Shown: in pieces, positions 22,640 to 34,249 of the stretch
Layout: each line of letters begins with the position of its first letter
Position numbering within the stretch: position 1 is the stretch's first letter
From: Sindora glabra
Lineage: Eukaryota > Streptophyta > Magnoliopsida > Fabales > Fabaceae
Direction: 5' to 3'
DNA: 64,000 bases
NCBI GenBank assembly: GCA_020226215.1
Contig: CM035230.1
Location: forward strand, 17,403,883-17,467,882
The notes under the pieces: model-generated
Databases searched by the model: none
Told to the model about the DNA's origin: nothing
The model's input: the letters and a program-made list of their open reading frames with translations, nothing else
Program-made: the position numbers and the translations under genes

Positions 22640-24640
22640 TGGCCCACCATTCAAAGACGACTTACGTTTTTTGTAGTGGATTTTTCATGAGCATCCATGT
22701 TTAGAATGTCTGGCCAAAGTCCAAACATCAAAGGTTGATGTGTTTGAATTTAAACAACAAAATGAAGATAAAAGATAACAATTAAACATAAAGACTAATC
22801 GGACAAAGTTATAGATTATTTATTCCACAGACACAAATTCAGACTTGGTTGCTGCTGCGACTGATTACTGCCAAGAAGTTCTTGCAATATTTTTATGCCA
22901 CAGACACATTCTTTTAATAGCCAGCAAGGTTTTAAAATGCGGTTGGCAACCATAACATTATAATTATACCTAATATTATTGTTGTGGACCGTACTACATC
23001 TATAATTGTTCATAATTTTATATTGTAATGATCGCGATTTTTCAAATATATATATATATATATAATTGTAAGAAAATTGCAAACACATTTGTAAGCACAA
23101 TTTAAAACAATGGTAGGAGGGGGAAAAGAAAAAGAGCTACACATTCTTGATTCCAAGAGACAAATTCTGCCAAATGTTTTCTTTATACCCGTTCGGAATA
23201 TTTAGGTTTGACTTTTCACCATCTGCTCGCTTCAAAGAATCTGCATTCTTCGCTTTCTTCTTCAGCTGCCGTTGCTTTAGTTTTTATTGGAGATTGAGCC
23301 TCTTCAACATCGTTTTCGAATGCAGGATGAAGGTCAAGATCAGGAACCACTCCAAATTTATATTTTGTAGTTAGTTTCTTCTTGCAGTCTCATGATCATG
23401 GGGCTTCAAAAGCTGCAATGAGATCCGTAAATTTGTGAAGGATTTCACTGACTTCGTACTTGGTTGCATTGAAGGCGATTGAAGCTATTAGCTTTCTTGG
23501 AGAACTCTTGTTATTACGTTTAAAGGCAGATGGAAGGCATTTACCTTGAACATCAATTAATAGGGGCAAGAGAAAACCTGTTAACTTCTTACCACAGTCT
23601 TCTTTTATAGATACTTAGGAAGCATAAAACTATATGCTGTCGGTTTCTTTATCAAGACAAAAAGGAAAAATAAATGCAAGTTCAATTCTCCTAAAGCAGA
23701 AACTTTGTAATTTTAGTCTTCATAATTCAAAATAACTTATTTTAATTCTTAAGTGTTTGATAGGTGCAATTTTGATATTTTTATTTGATTGATGTCAAAT
23801 TCTTGACTTTATAAATCTATTTCCACTCAATATATTCTCCATATTAATTAGAATTGGCATTTATATCAATATGAAAGAAAATTTTTGTCTATGCATTGAA
23901 AATTTTGAACAAAACTAATAAATTATATTTGAAGGTTTTGAATTTTTTTTAATAGTTCATTATGCTTCCTAATAAGAATGGTTTATCTAGAAAGCAATGG
24001 AATGGGTGCTTGAAAATCAAATAATGCGAAAATTGACAAAAGTCATATAGAAGCATCAAAATTACACAAATTTTAAATTAAGAGACTAAAAGTAAAGAAT
24101 CAATATTTTCGAATGATCAAAATTGCATATAAGAAAAAATAATAATTTAAGTTAAATTAAAAAAAAAAGAAATGCATGGGTGCTTAATGAAATGGAATTC
24201 CACCATTGAATTATTTATTTGTTTTGTTTTTATGTAAAACAACTTCTCTTAAATAACTAAGTTGTCCTTAATTACTTTAAATCTCACTTCTTACTTTAAA
24301 GATTAGACATTAATGTTTTTCGGCTGAAAAATTAAATTATTAATAATTTTTTCTAAGCCAACTGAAACTTGTTTCTATTTTCAGAAAGATTAATAAAAAT
24401 ATGAGAACAAGGAAAGATGATCCTGATCATGTGCTTCAAGTTGATTAATCAAAGTTACATCGAAATAGTAATTTTTCGCCAACTTCGTTTAATAATAGTG
24501 TCGTACTAGATTCCTAAGAACGTAATTTTAGACATAAATTCCTAATTTTATTAATGAAAAATTCCAATCTTGTAGTTCCAAAATATAGCCAGAATTTGAA
24601 AAAAAATAAATAAATATTAGGGATATGAAACTTGGAACGA
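22640..24640 (-). repeat. Tandem segment 1 of the DLNxxP gene family
   Basis: First of three segments that recur about every 2.0 kb (landmark with CATCCATGTTTAGAA at about 22692, 24701 and, diverged, at 26671). Each carries one minus-strand paralogue plus flanking AT-rich DNA. Confidence 0.65.
23130..23590 (-). pseudogene. DLNxxP family paralogue 1 (pseudogene)
   Basis: Aligns with the intact copy at 25130-25546 but has decayed. The conserved LSWGCKK block has become a segment with two in-frame TGA stops (about 23388-23400; the Leu and Trp codons are the ones lost). About 45 bp between that block and the DLN motif is deleted. The EAR-like motif reads DLDLHP instead of DLNLHP. A minus-strand TATA-like box (TATAAAAG) lies at about 23600-23610, as in its sisters. 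No usable start codon is seen at the family position. Confidence 0.65.
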
Positions 24641-25129
24641 AATAACATTGGCCGAACATTAAAAGACTACTCTGGTTTTTTATGGTGGATATTTCACCAG
24701 CATCCATGTTTAGAACGTCTGGCCAGACATCAGAGGTTGATAAGTATGAATTTAAACAACAAAACGAAGATTAAAGATGATAATTAACCATTAAAACAGA
24801 TTAGAAAAAGTTACAAGAGTTTTTATTCCACAGACATAAATTTGGACCTGGCTGTTGCTGCTATTGATTACTGCCAAGAGTTCTCGCACTAGTTTTTTTA
24901 TGCTGTAATGTAGACATATTCCTTTTGTAGCTAGTAAGGTTTTAAAATGTAAACAACCGCAAATATTTTACGTAATATTATTGTTGCAAACCGTGCTGTA
25001 TTCATGATTGTTCTAATTTTGTTTTGTAATGATTGTACGTTTTCATATTTGTCTGCAATTTCTTACTGATAAGAAGATTGCGAACACGTTCGAAATCGCA
25101 GTTTAGAACTACGGCCAGAAAAAAGAGAG

Positions 25130-25546
25130 TTATACATTCTTGATTCCCCAGCCATAAACTCTACCTATAATGTTTTCTTTATACCTGTTCGGAATATTTG
25201 GGTTTGGCATGTCATCATCCGCTTGCTCCAAAGAATCTGCATTCTTCGCTTTCCGTGCTTCAGCCGCCGTCCCTTCAATTTTTATCGGAGACTGAGTCTC
25301 TTCAACATCGTTTTCAAGTGGTGGATGAAGGTTAAGATCAGGAACCACAAATCCCTTACTCTTTTTGCTGGTTTTGAAAATGGAAAGTCCATATTTATAT
25401 TTTGCAGTTCTTTTCTTCTTGCAGCCCCATGATAATGGGGTTTCAAAAGTTGCAACGATATCAAGAAGTTTTTCAAGGATTTCATTGACATCGTACTTGG
25501 TTGCATTCACTGTGATTGAAGCTATTAACTTTCTTGGAGATCTCAT
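25130..25546 (-). CDS. Small basic protein with LSWGCKKKR block and DLNxxP (EAR-like) motif, paralogue 2
   Basis: An uninterrupted 138-aa frame from the first in-frame ATG downstream of the promoter (MRSPRKLIASI). The frame is open further upstream, but only with non-ATG codons. In order it has a short helix-prone N-terminus (residues 17-34), PLSWGCKKKR (37-46) with a basic NLS-like KKKR, a Lys-rich linker, VVPDLNLHPP (67-76) with DLNLHP fitting the DLNxxP form of the EAR repression motif, then an acidic tail. A TATA box (TATAAAAG, minus strand) lies at 25633-25640, about 90 bp upstream. It is the only copy of five with the full family frame intact. Inference: a small nuclear co-repressor-type protein. 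The family is not one I recognise by name, and no domain outside the motifs is identifiable. Expression is unproven. Confidence 0.5.
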   Translation of the reverse strand: MRSPRKLIASITVNATKYDVNEILEKLLDIVATFETPLSWGCKKKRTAKYKYGLSIFKTSKKSKGFVVPDLNLHPPLENDVEETQSPIKIEGTAAEARKAKNADSLEQADDDMPNPNIPNRYKENIIGRVYGWGIKNV

Positions 25547-25632
25547 GTTATTGTATTTAAAGGCAGATGGTAGGCGTACTTGAACTACAGTCAATACGAG
25601 CACATGAAAACCTGTTAACTTCTTAGCTCTTT

Positions 25633-25640
25633 CTTTTATA
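25633..25640 (-). promoter_or_regulatory. TATA box of paralogue 2
   Basis: TATAAAAG on the minus strand, 87 bp before the proposed ATG. The same box at a similar distance precedes paralogues 1 (about 23605) and 3 (about 27620). Confidence 0.5.
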
Positions 25641-26624
25641 GATATTTAATAAGTATAAAACTAGATGCTGCCAACTTCTTTATCGAAACAAATAAAAAAA
25701 TACAATTTTATCTAATTGATACAATTTTGATTTTTATATTTGATTTATTTTAACCTTTTGATCTTATAAATCTATTTCCACTTTATATTTTCTCCATATT
25801 AATTAGAAGTATCATTGCATGAGTATGAAAGAAAATAAGAGTCTCGACATTGAAAATTTTGAAAAAAAATTATTAGATTATATATAAAAAATTTAAATAT
25901 TATTTTAGAGTTCACTATGTTCTAAACTCTAAAAAACATGCTTTATTTGAAAAGTGATAGAATGAATGCTTGGAAATCAGATACCATGAAAATTAACAGA
26001 AATTAAATAGAAGAATTAAAATTACACTAATTAAATATTAAGGAGAATAAAATAAATTATTTCAAATTAAGAGTTCAAATTATAAAATCTATATTTTTGA
26101 AAAATCAAAATTGCATTTAAACAAAAAATAAATAAATAATTTAAATTAAAGAGATAAATGCATGGGTATTCAATAAATTAGATTCCACTATTCAATAATT
26201 TATTTGTTTTATTTATATGTAAAACTACTTTTCCTAAATTACTAATTATCCTTACTTTAAATCTCACTTCTTAATGAAAAGATTAGACCTACGCTTTTTT
26301 GGCGTGAAAATTAAATTATTAATATTTTTTTCTAAACCAACTGAAACTTGTTTTTATTTTCAATTATTAAAAATATAAGAACAATGAGAGATGCCGCTAT
26401 TCATGCGCTTCAAGTTGATTAATCAAAGCTACATCCAAATAGTAATTTTTTGCCAACTTCGTTTAGTAATCGCATGATATTGGAATCCTAAGAATCCAAT
26501 TTCTGACATAAATCAATTCTTAATTTTTTTCACGAAAAATTCTAATTTTGTAGTTCCAAATATGGCCAGAGTTGTGAAAAATTAAAGAACCATAAAAATT
26601 AGGGATATGGAACTTGGAATGAAA

Positions 26625-28690
26625 AACAAATAACATGGGCTGGACATTCAAATAATGGATATTTCACGAACATCTATGTTTAGAACGTCAGGCTAGACAT
26701 CAAAGTTGATGAGTCTAAATCTGAGTCCAAATGTAAATAACAGCACGAAGATTAGAGATAACAACTAAACATAAAAACTGATCGGAAAAAGTTATTGATT
26801 TTTCATTCCACATACACAAATTTAAACCTGCCTATTACTACCATTGATTACTGCCAAAAGTTCTCTAGTAGATTTTTTTATGCCATAGACATATTCTTTT
26901 TGTAGCTAGCAAGATTTTAAAATATGATTGATAAATGTAATATTATATGTAATGTTATTGTTGTGGTCCGTACTACATTTATGATTGTTCGTAATTTTGT
27001 ATTATAATAATTTCATGTTTTCATATTTATCTGCAATTGTCTAATCGTAAGAAAATCAGAGACATTCGTGAATGCAATTTAGAACTACGGTGGCTTAAAA
27101 AAAAAATGAGTTACAAATTCTTGATTCCACAAACACAAAGTCTTTTTAATGTTTTCTTTATACTCGTTTGGAATATTTAGGTTTGTCTTTTCACCATCCG
27201 CTTGCTCCAAAGAATCTGCATTCTTCGCTTTCTTGCTTCAGCCATCATCGTTATGTTTTTATTGCAGAATGAGCCTCTTCAACATCGTTTCCAAGTGGAG
27301 GAAGAAGGTTAAGATCAGGAACCACAAGACTCTTGCTTTTTTTGCTGGTTTTAACAATGGAAAGTCCAAATTTATATTTTGTAGTTCTTTTCTTCTTGCA
27401 GCCCATGATAATGGGGTTTCAAAAGCTGCAATGAGATCCAGAAGTTTTTGAAAGATTTACCAACTTCGTACTCGGTTGCAATCACTGCGATTGATGCCAT
27501 TAGCTCTCTTGGTGATATCTTGTTATTGTGTTTAAAGGCAGATGATAGGCGTTTACCTTGAACTTCAATGAATACGGGTGCATGGAAAATATATTAACTT
27601 CTTACCACTGTCTTCTTTTATAGATATTTAAGAAGTATAAAACTAGATGCTGCCGATCTCTTTATCCAAACAAAATACATAATTAGATAAATAAATGTAA
27701 TTTTGATTTGCAAAATATAAATTATGTAGTTTCAATATTTATAATTTTGATCTCCTAATTATTTAATGGATATAATTCTGATCCTTATATTAACTTCTTA
27801 ATGTTATAAGTCTATTTTCATTCAATTTTTTTTTTCATATTAATAAGAATTGACATTTGTATAAGCATGAGAGAAAATTTTCTATTTGTTATTGAAAATT
27901 TTGAGTAAAATTGAAAGATTATATATGAAATTTTTGAACTTTTTTTTTCCAAGTTCATTACATTCTTGACTTTAAAGAACTTGTTTTATTTGAAAAGTGA
28001 TATAATGAGTGCTTGAAAATCAAATAAGATGAAAATAGATAAAAATTACATAGAAAAATCAAAATTATATTAATTAAATATTTAAGATCAGAATAAATTA
28101 TCTTAAATTAAAATATCAAAGTTACACAATTTATATTTTCAAAAGATGAAAGTTGCATTCAACCAAAAAAAAAATAATTAATTTAGGTTAAAATAAAATA
28201 GATAAATGCATGGGTGTTTAATAAAATTGGATTCCACCATTCAATATGTAAATCTACTTTTCTTGAACTACTATGTTGTGCTTACTTTAAATCTTACTTC
28301 CTACTTGAGAGGATTAGACATCAGTCTAGTTTGGCCCGGAAAATTAAATTTTTAATAATGTTTTTTTAAACCAACTAAAAGTTGTTTTTATTTTTATAAA
28401 AATTATTAAAAATATAAGAAAAATGAAGGCTGGCCTCATTTCATATGATTCAAGTTGATTAATCAAAGCTACATCCAAACAAGAACTTTTTGCTAACTTG
28501 GTTCAATACTAGTGTCATACTGGACTCCTAAAAATGCCATTTTGGATATAAATTAATTCCTAATTATTTTTTTTACACGCAAAATTCCTGTATGTAATTC
28601 CAAATATGGCCAGAATAGCGAAAAAGAATCATAAAAATTAGGGATATGGATCTTGGAATGAAAAACAAACAAGAAGTACATTCAAACTAA
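26625..28690 (-). repeat. Tandem segment 3 of the DLNxxP gene family
   Basis: Third copy of the segment. The tail at 28430-28680 matches the tails of units 1 and 2 at about 24410-24640 and 26380-26620. Confidence 0.6.
27110..27600 (-). pseudogene. DLNxxP family paralogue 3 (frameshifted pseudogene)
   Basis: Closely related to paralogue 2. The DLN segment is intact (VVPDLNLLPPL) and the Trp-Gly-Cys-Lys block is present at nucleotide level. Small deletions shift the frame after the N-terminal helix (about 27455) and again inside the TGGGGC block (about 27402). A TAA follows the acidic region at about 27255. A Met-Ala-Ser is present at the family start region (LMASI) and a TATA box lies upstream at about 27620. 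Confidence 0.6.
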
Positions 28691-29999
28691 AGGAAATAAA
28701 TAACATGTGCGTTTGATTAAATCAGATTCCACTGTTCAATCATTGTTTCTTTAGTTGTAAATACAATAGGCCCCAACTGTGTTTGGACGGGTCTATATGG
28801 GAGTTTCAAAGAGTTTAAATTATTTGGATTTTAATTGATGTCATTTCACCTATTTAGATAACTTTTGCCTATAATATGTTAAGGAAATTTTCACCTTCTT
28901 GATCATAAATTATGAAAGCAAAAAAAAAAAAAATACAATATATATTATCTATTAATTTAATAATTTTATATTCACGTAATAGATATTTCATATAAAAATA
29001 TTAGTTTATTTCTAATATTAATTTCTTATTATATATTAAGAATATTTCAATTCATAGTAATTTTATTTCACATTAATATATTTTACATATAACTAAAAAT
29101 AAATAAATGCCAAATAAAATTAAAAAAATTATCAATTTGACAAAAATATAATATTTATGAATATCAAAATTGCAATGCAAAAATTGAGTTCAGTATATCT
29201 TTAACAAATTAATTCCACAAAGCCTCTAATTCATATATATAAAACAACAACCTAAACAGAATTAGGCTGAATCGATTAAAAAAAAAAAACGTGATCAGAG
29301 TATCCAGTATTATGGAATCGTCAACATCAGAAGCCAAATGTCAATCATGGTTGAAGATGCCAATAGGTGGTAATCCATTACTTGACAAAAAATTAATTAA
29401 AAATAAGTTAAAATTCTATTTTGTGTGAGCGTCCTCCCTTTCGACTTTAAAATATCTTAAAATTCAGTGTGTCCTGAGTCAACCAATTATTGGCAGAACT
29501 ATTCTAATTTTCATTAAACTTGATTGAGTATAATATTTATTCCTTAAGCCATTTGTTTCAAAACCATAGAAACTAAAGTTTAGGGTTTAGGATGTGCATT
29601 TTGACTGAAGACGAGTTCAGGATGACCAAGTTTGATTAGATTTTGGAGTTGGAAGAAAAGATTATATCCAATATTTTTCGCAAATATTAACCTTTAACCC
29701 ATTATAGGCATTTTGCATTTATGAGTTTTTTTAGTCATTTGAACTTAATCATACTATATCTTTGATAAAATTCTCATATTATTATATATTATTTGACTAA
29801 AATTTATAATTATTTATCTCATTATTTTATCAAAGAAAAGTTTAACTTTGTATTTAGTTATAACATTTTCTTTATGTTTAAGGAAAATTTAAAGTAATTT
29901 TTAAAATTAGAGGAGAGATTTGTGTAATGTCACTAAAACTCATGATAAGTTGAAATATTTTTCTCTAAAAATAATAATTCCATGGAAACATTTTTTTCA
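28691..29999. other. No gene seen
   Basis: AT-rich DNA between paralogues 3 and 4. It starts with a short motif that could be a degraded transposon end (GTGTTTGGAC at about 28771) and includes a poly-A run at about 28920. No open frame or repeat could be supported. Confidence 0.4.
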
Positions 30000-30450
30000 C
30001 CAGGAGAAAGAGAGCGGCACATTGTTGATTTCACATGCACAAACTGTTTCTATCATTTTCTTTCTTCTCTTTAGAAATATTTAATTGGTTTGGTCTTGCA
30101 TAATCTTTTTTCTCCAAAAAAATCTGAATCCATGGCTTTCTTACTTCAGCCATCTTCGCTTTCATTCAGGTTGGAGAATGAGTCTCTTTGACGTCATTTT
30201 ATTGGAGTATAAAGGTTAAGATTGGGAACCACAGAGCCCTTACTCTTGTTGTTGGTTTCGACAATAGAAAATCTGAGTTTATATTTTGAAGTTCTTTTCT
30301 TCTTAGAGCTATGTGAAAATGAAGCATCATAAGCTGCTACAGGATTAGGAAGTTACTGAAGGATTTATTGACTCCATGTTCAATTGCATTCACGGTGATT
30401 GATTGAAGCCATCAATATTCTAGGAGATCTCTAGTTATCGTGCTTAAACG
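30000..30450 (-). pseudogene. DLNxxP family paralogue 4 (degenerate pseudogene)
   Basis: The most diverged copy. On the minus strand it retains the Lys-rich AAGAAAAGAAC block, a VPNLNLYTP version of the DLN motif at about 30200 and the final basic/acidic tail, but stops and indels break every frame. It lies about 1.4 kb beyond the regular 2-kb segments and 2 kb before paralogue 5, so it may once have occupied its own segment. Confidence 0.5.
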
Positions 30451-30885
30451 AATATGTTTGTTGTTTGTCCTAAACTTCCACTAGTACGGGCATTTGAAAA
30501 TCTATTACCACCACTCTTTGTCCATATATACCATATCTATATTATTTTGCTGCAACTGACATTAAAATGCAATAAAATGAGCATTTGGTTCCTAGCCATA
30601 CCGATTAAAATAATAGAATGGTTATCTTATCTCTTTTCCTAATCTCTTACTCCTTTTTCCATTTCAGTGACTTTCATTTCATCTAATCAAGCGAATCTTG
30701 AATGTTTATAAATAGAAAATGTTGGATTACATTTTGATTCAAAACTAAATTGTCATATATATATTTATTGATGACAATAAAAGTGTTAATCCTAACATGT
30801 AATTAAGTTCATGGATTCAAATCTAGTATATGAGAAGAGTAAAAGTCTTAAGATAATATTAGATGACATTAAACTATTAAGGCTG

Positions 30886-31681
30886 TTAGTTTATGATAGA
30901 AGTAGGCTAGATTAAATTAGGCTTTACTTAAAATATATTAATTTTGCATAAAAAAATTGACTTGGTTTGATCTATATATGCATGTACTAAACTTAAAATT
31001 TAGTATGGTCTCATTCATACATAAATTATTAAAGGTTTTACATAACCTATTAGCTTATATAACCTTATTAATAAATAGTAAATATCTTTCAAAAATACTA
31101 TTAGCAATAGTTCACCCAAAAATATCATAAATACTAGAATTAAGTTGAGTCCATTATGAATTTTGATATTATTAAATATAATTCAATTAATATAGAAAGT
31201 TGCTCAAGTTTGTGCTAATGATATTATTTTAATTTGACTTTGACAAAAAAATTATAAAGTTTGATGTTTGGTTCATATTGATTCGTCAAAAATTGGTAAC
31301 TTTGCAAATTTTAACAAATTTAAAACCTAACTTAAGTTTGATTTAATTTCAAAATAAATATAAATATTACAATAATAATTATAAATCATTGTTTAAATAA
31401 TTATAATATAAGTTAATTTTAACATAACGAGGATGTGTTAGAATTCTTCAGAAACTTTTTAAAAAATTTCTTTTAAATATTATATATATTTATATTTATA
31501 TATTATATAATTTAATATATAAAAAAGAAAGCCCAATTTGATATGCTAGTAAATTAGGCCTTAAATAATATAATTTAACTTATTTAATAAATAAGCTGAA
31601 CTAGGCAAGCTTGATTTACGCCAAAAATTGAGTATGCTACTAGGAGCCTATAAGCTATAGGGCAGATGATCTATTTTTGCG
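30886..31681. mobile_element. TIR-type MITE-like element, copy 1 (about 0.8 kb)
   Basis: Same family as 35697-36390. Both ends carry a decayed inverted repeat around AGTAGGC / CTACTT. Internal blocks align with copy 2 (for example TATAAGTTAA(T/A) followed by GAGGAT(G/T)TGTTA at about 31411 and 36133). No coding capacity. Boundaries are approximate. Confidence 0.5.
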
Positions 31682-31692
31682 CACATACCAAA

Positions 31693-31693
<1 letters not shown>

Positions 31694-31772
<79 letters not shown>
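31694..31772. repeat. (AT)n microsatellite, about 78 bp
   Basis: Uninterrupted AT dinucleotides next to the right end of MITE copy 1. Confidence 0.95.
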
Positions 31773-31776
<4 letters not shown>

Positions 31777-32498
31777 CTTTCAAGAAAATAAGTTAAAATT
31801 ATTATTTTTCAAATAATTTTTCCAAAAATTTTCATTTAATATGATCGAATTAAAGTGTTTCTATAAAAAAGAAATGATTTCAAACAAAGATAAGATTTCT
31901 TGTTTTGTTCTTTGAAAGAAATGAAAGAACCCATAATTAATCCCGTAAGGCCCACGGTTTTATATGGATTCATTATGTTCTTTTAGTAATTTTCTTCCAT
32001 AATTATAACAAGATAAAGAAACTATTAAAAAAAAAATAACGAAACGTAATTAGAGATAGCGAAGTCTTATGATTGATGACGAGTTTGGGAATCAAATATA
32101 ATAATAAAAAAATAATTAATAGTCGTTTTAATGTTTTAAATATTTTAAACAGAAAATTTAATGAAATAAAATTTAAAAATCATTACCAAAAAAATAAAAA
32201 AATTGAAAATCAATGAAAACTTAATAAAAATTTAAAAATCGGTGCTGATATTTCAACGGAGTAAAATTCAAATTCGACCAAGGCCCATCCGCTCAAAAAT
32301 ACAATTACCTAAACGATTGTTCAAGAACATCGACCGGACATTCAAAGACTTGGGTTTATTGTACTGGATACTTCACGAGCATTCATGTTTTGGACGTCGG
32401 CTGGACATCAAAAGTTGATGAGTCCGAATTTAAACAACGAAAAATATAATAATGTCTAAAGATAATAATTAAACTTAAACAAAAATTAATCGGAAAAT

Positions 32499-32660
32499 TT
32501 AATCCACACACAAAAGTTCAGTCTCGGCAGCTGCTGCCACTGTTTGGTCACAGATGCTACAGTCGACTTCTGGGAATATCTGGGTTTGATCTTTAGCGAT
32601 CCTTTTGCTCCTAAGAATTTGAATTCTTCGCTTTCTTGCTTCAGCTTCCATGGCTTTCGA
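32499..32660 (-). pseudogene. Displaced C-terminal tail of paralogue 5
   Basis: Reading from MEAEARKRRIQILRSKRIAK this matches the (A)AEARKAKN... tail of paralogue 2 and ends in an Asp/Glu-containing segment. It is out of frame with 32641-33000 by one base. It contains a CSIC pair that the other copies lack. Confidence 0.45.
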
Positions 32661-33000
32661 TTTCAAACTCAGTGTCTTCTTCGTTGACTTCATGTGGAGG
32701 AGAAAAGTTCAGATCAGGAATCAGAAAACCCTCATTCGTGTCCATGCTTCTCACAACAGAAAGTGAGGGATTATATCTTGCACTTCTTTTCTTCTTGCAT
32801 CCCCATGATAATGGAGTTTTAGAATCTACAATGAGATGAGGAAGTTCCAGAAGAATCTGACTGACCTCATATTCATCCATTGAAGGTGAAGCCATGGGCT
32901 TCTTTGGAGGTGTAGGAACATGAAGAATCTGACTTCCTTCATATTCCTCCGCAGTGAATGAAGCCATCAGCTTCTTGAGAGGTCTGCAGTTAGCGAGCAT
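32641..33000 (-). CDS. DLNxxP family paralogue 5, N-terminal duplication and C-terminal frameshift
   Basis: An ATG-to-stop frame of 119 aa. It shares LSWGCKKKR (residues 64-72) and IPDLNFSPP (94-102, DLNxxP form) with paralogue 2. Two features are unusual. First, the N-terminus contains a 24-residue tandem duplication: KKLMASFTAEEYEGSQIL at 9-26 and KKPMASPSMDEYEVSQIL at 33-50. Second, the frame ends SHGS-stop, while the family tail continues in another frame from 32660 down to 32499, so one base has been lost or gained at about 32655. Start choice: the first ATG lies only 20-30 bp from a TATATATA box (about 33021-33032, minus strand), so the Met at residue 12 (MASF) is the more likely start. 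It could be a truncated gene or a young pseudogene. Confidence 0.45.
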   Translation of the reverse strand: MLANCRPLKKLMASFTAEEYEGSQILHVPTPPKKPMASPSMDEYEVSQILLELPHLIVDSKTPLSWGCKKKRSARYNPSLSVVRSMDTNEGFLIPDLNFSPPHEVNEEDTEFEIESHGS

Positions 33001-33850
33001 TGTATTGAATCAAAAGGAGCACCTATATATATAGGTATCAACCGAGAACAAAAGTTTCAGTTGAGAAGGGGGTGGGTGAATTGTAACTTATGATTAAAAT
33101 ATAGAGAGGTAATATGATCACTTCATGTTTTTAACCTTATACAAATAGGATTAAAATGTAAAATCACAATTTTTCTTAATAAAATGAATATGTGACCGTT
33201 TGTTATATATACTTTAATCCTTATTTTTAATATAAGATCAAATGGATAAATTCACTTCTTCCATCCTTATACAAGGATGGTGCTATCTACAAAATATGAT
33301 CAAATTTGTGAAAGAAAAAGACCCATAAATTTTAGTCATATAGAAATTTTATTGAAAAATAAAAAATAAAAATATTTTAATTGAATATTTCAAAACTTAC
33401 CCAAGTCTGCCTTGGCAGTAGAGTATGTATACAATTTAATGCTTAGCACACATTGCATACTTGCTATATAAACATGATTTACTATATAATAAAATTATTC
33501 ACTTAATGCTCTTATCCATAGGAAATACAAATTTATATATATGATTTTCTTTTTACATATATCTATACATGATCTTATACGAAAATATATTAGGAATATT
33601 AAGCATATTTACTGAATTCTATTCAATTCCAGCCAAGATATCAATTGGGCAATGATCTTTGGACAACCAAACTAAATCATATTCATCACATCAGCAGATT
33701 TCTGCCTTGAAATGAAGTTCCTTTCAATTCTCACTTAAGCTAACTTTTATTTTTAACACAAGGAATGGTAGGAATGAGTGATTCTTCAATATTTCTATGC
33801 AGGGTGCTTGAGCGAAGGTCCGCTCACAGATTATTACTAAATCTAATTCA
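33001..33850. other. No gene seen
   Basis: Holds the TATA-like box of paralogue 5 (about 33021-33032) and otherwise AT-rich DNA without a supportable feature. Confidence 0.4.
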
Positions 33851-33854
33851 ATTT

Positions 33855-34245
33855 AAGAAACATTCAACTAATTCGATGTTATATAAACCCCACGACTCAG
33901 AATCCGAAGCCCTCCTTGGTCACAAAAACCATTCAAATCCCAACATCCAACTGTGAATTATGTATAGTCACAACAAGGCAAAATAGTATTGTAAATTATG
34001 TGTCAATTCATTCAACCAAAATTTTGAATGCAAAAAAGTTTGTAAAATGTTGGCATATTGCCACTACATTTGTAATTTAAACATTATACTTGTAAGTACA
34101 AAGTTTAACATTGAAGTTGTACAACTTTTAAATTATGGCATTGACAAAGTTGTCTTGCAGCACTCAACCAATATTGACAGTAAAGAAGAACATTAAAAAG
34201 GAGAGATTCTCCAAATTTTATTGCGTAGAGTATTATCTCATTAAG
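33855..34245 (+). repeat. SINE-like tandem unit, copy 1
   Basis: Direct repeat of 34250 onward (period about 390 bp). The head shows a degraded tRNA-like box B (CCATTCAAATCCC at about 33928); the same position in copy 2 reads CCATTCGAACCC. This is consistent with a tRNA-derived SINE or a chimeric unit, but no A-rich tail is evident. Confidence 0.4.
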
Positions 34246-34249
34246 AAAT

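Larger units (their letters stand above)
24640..26625 (-). repeat. Tandem segment 2 of the DLNxxP gene family
   Basis: Second copy of the roughly 2.0-kb segment. It includes the intact paralogue and matching flanks: the GTTTAATAATAG/GTTTAGTAATCG stretch occurs at about 24487 at the end of unit 1 and at about 26461 here. Confidence 0.65.

Noticed and set aside
32499..32693. Separate 64-aa gene with a CxxC pair
   Set aside because: Its first part overlaps and its main part is the frameshifted tail of paralogue 5; better explained as one broken gene.
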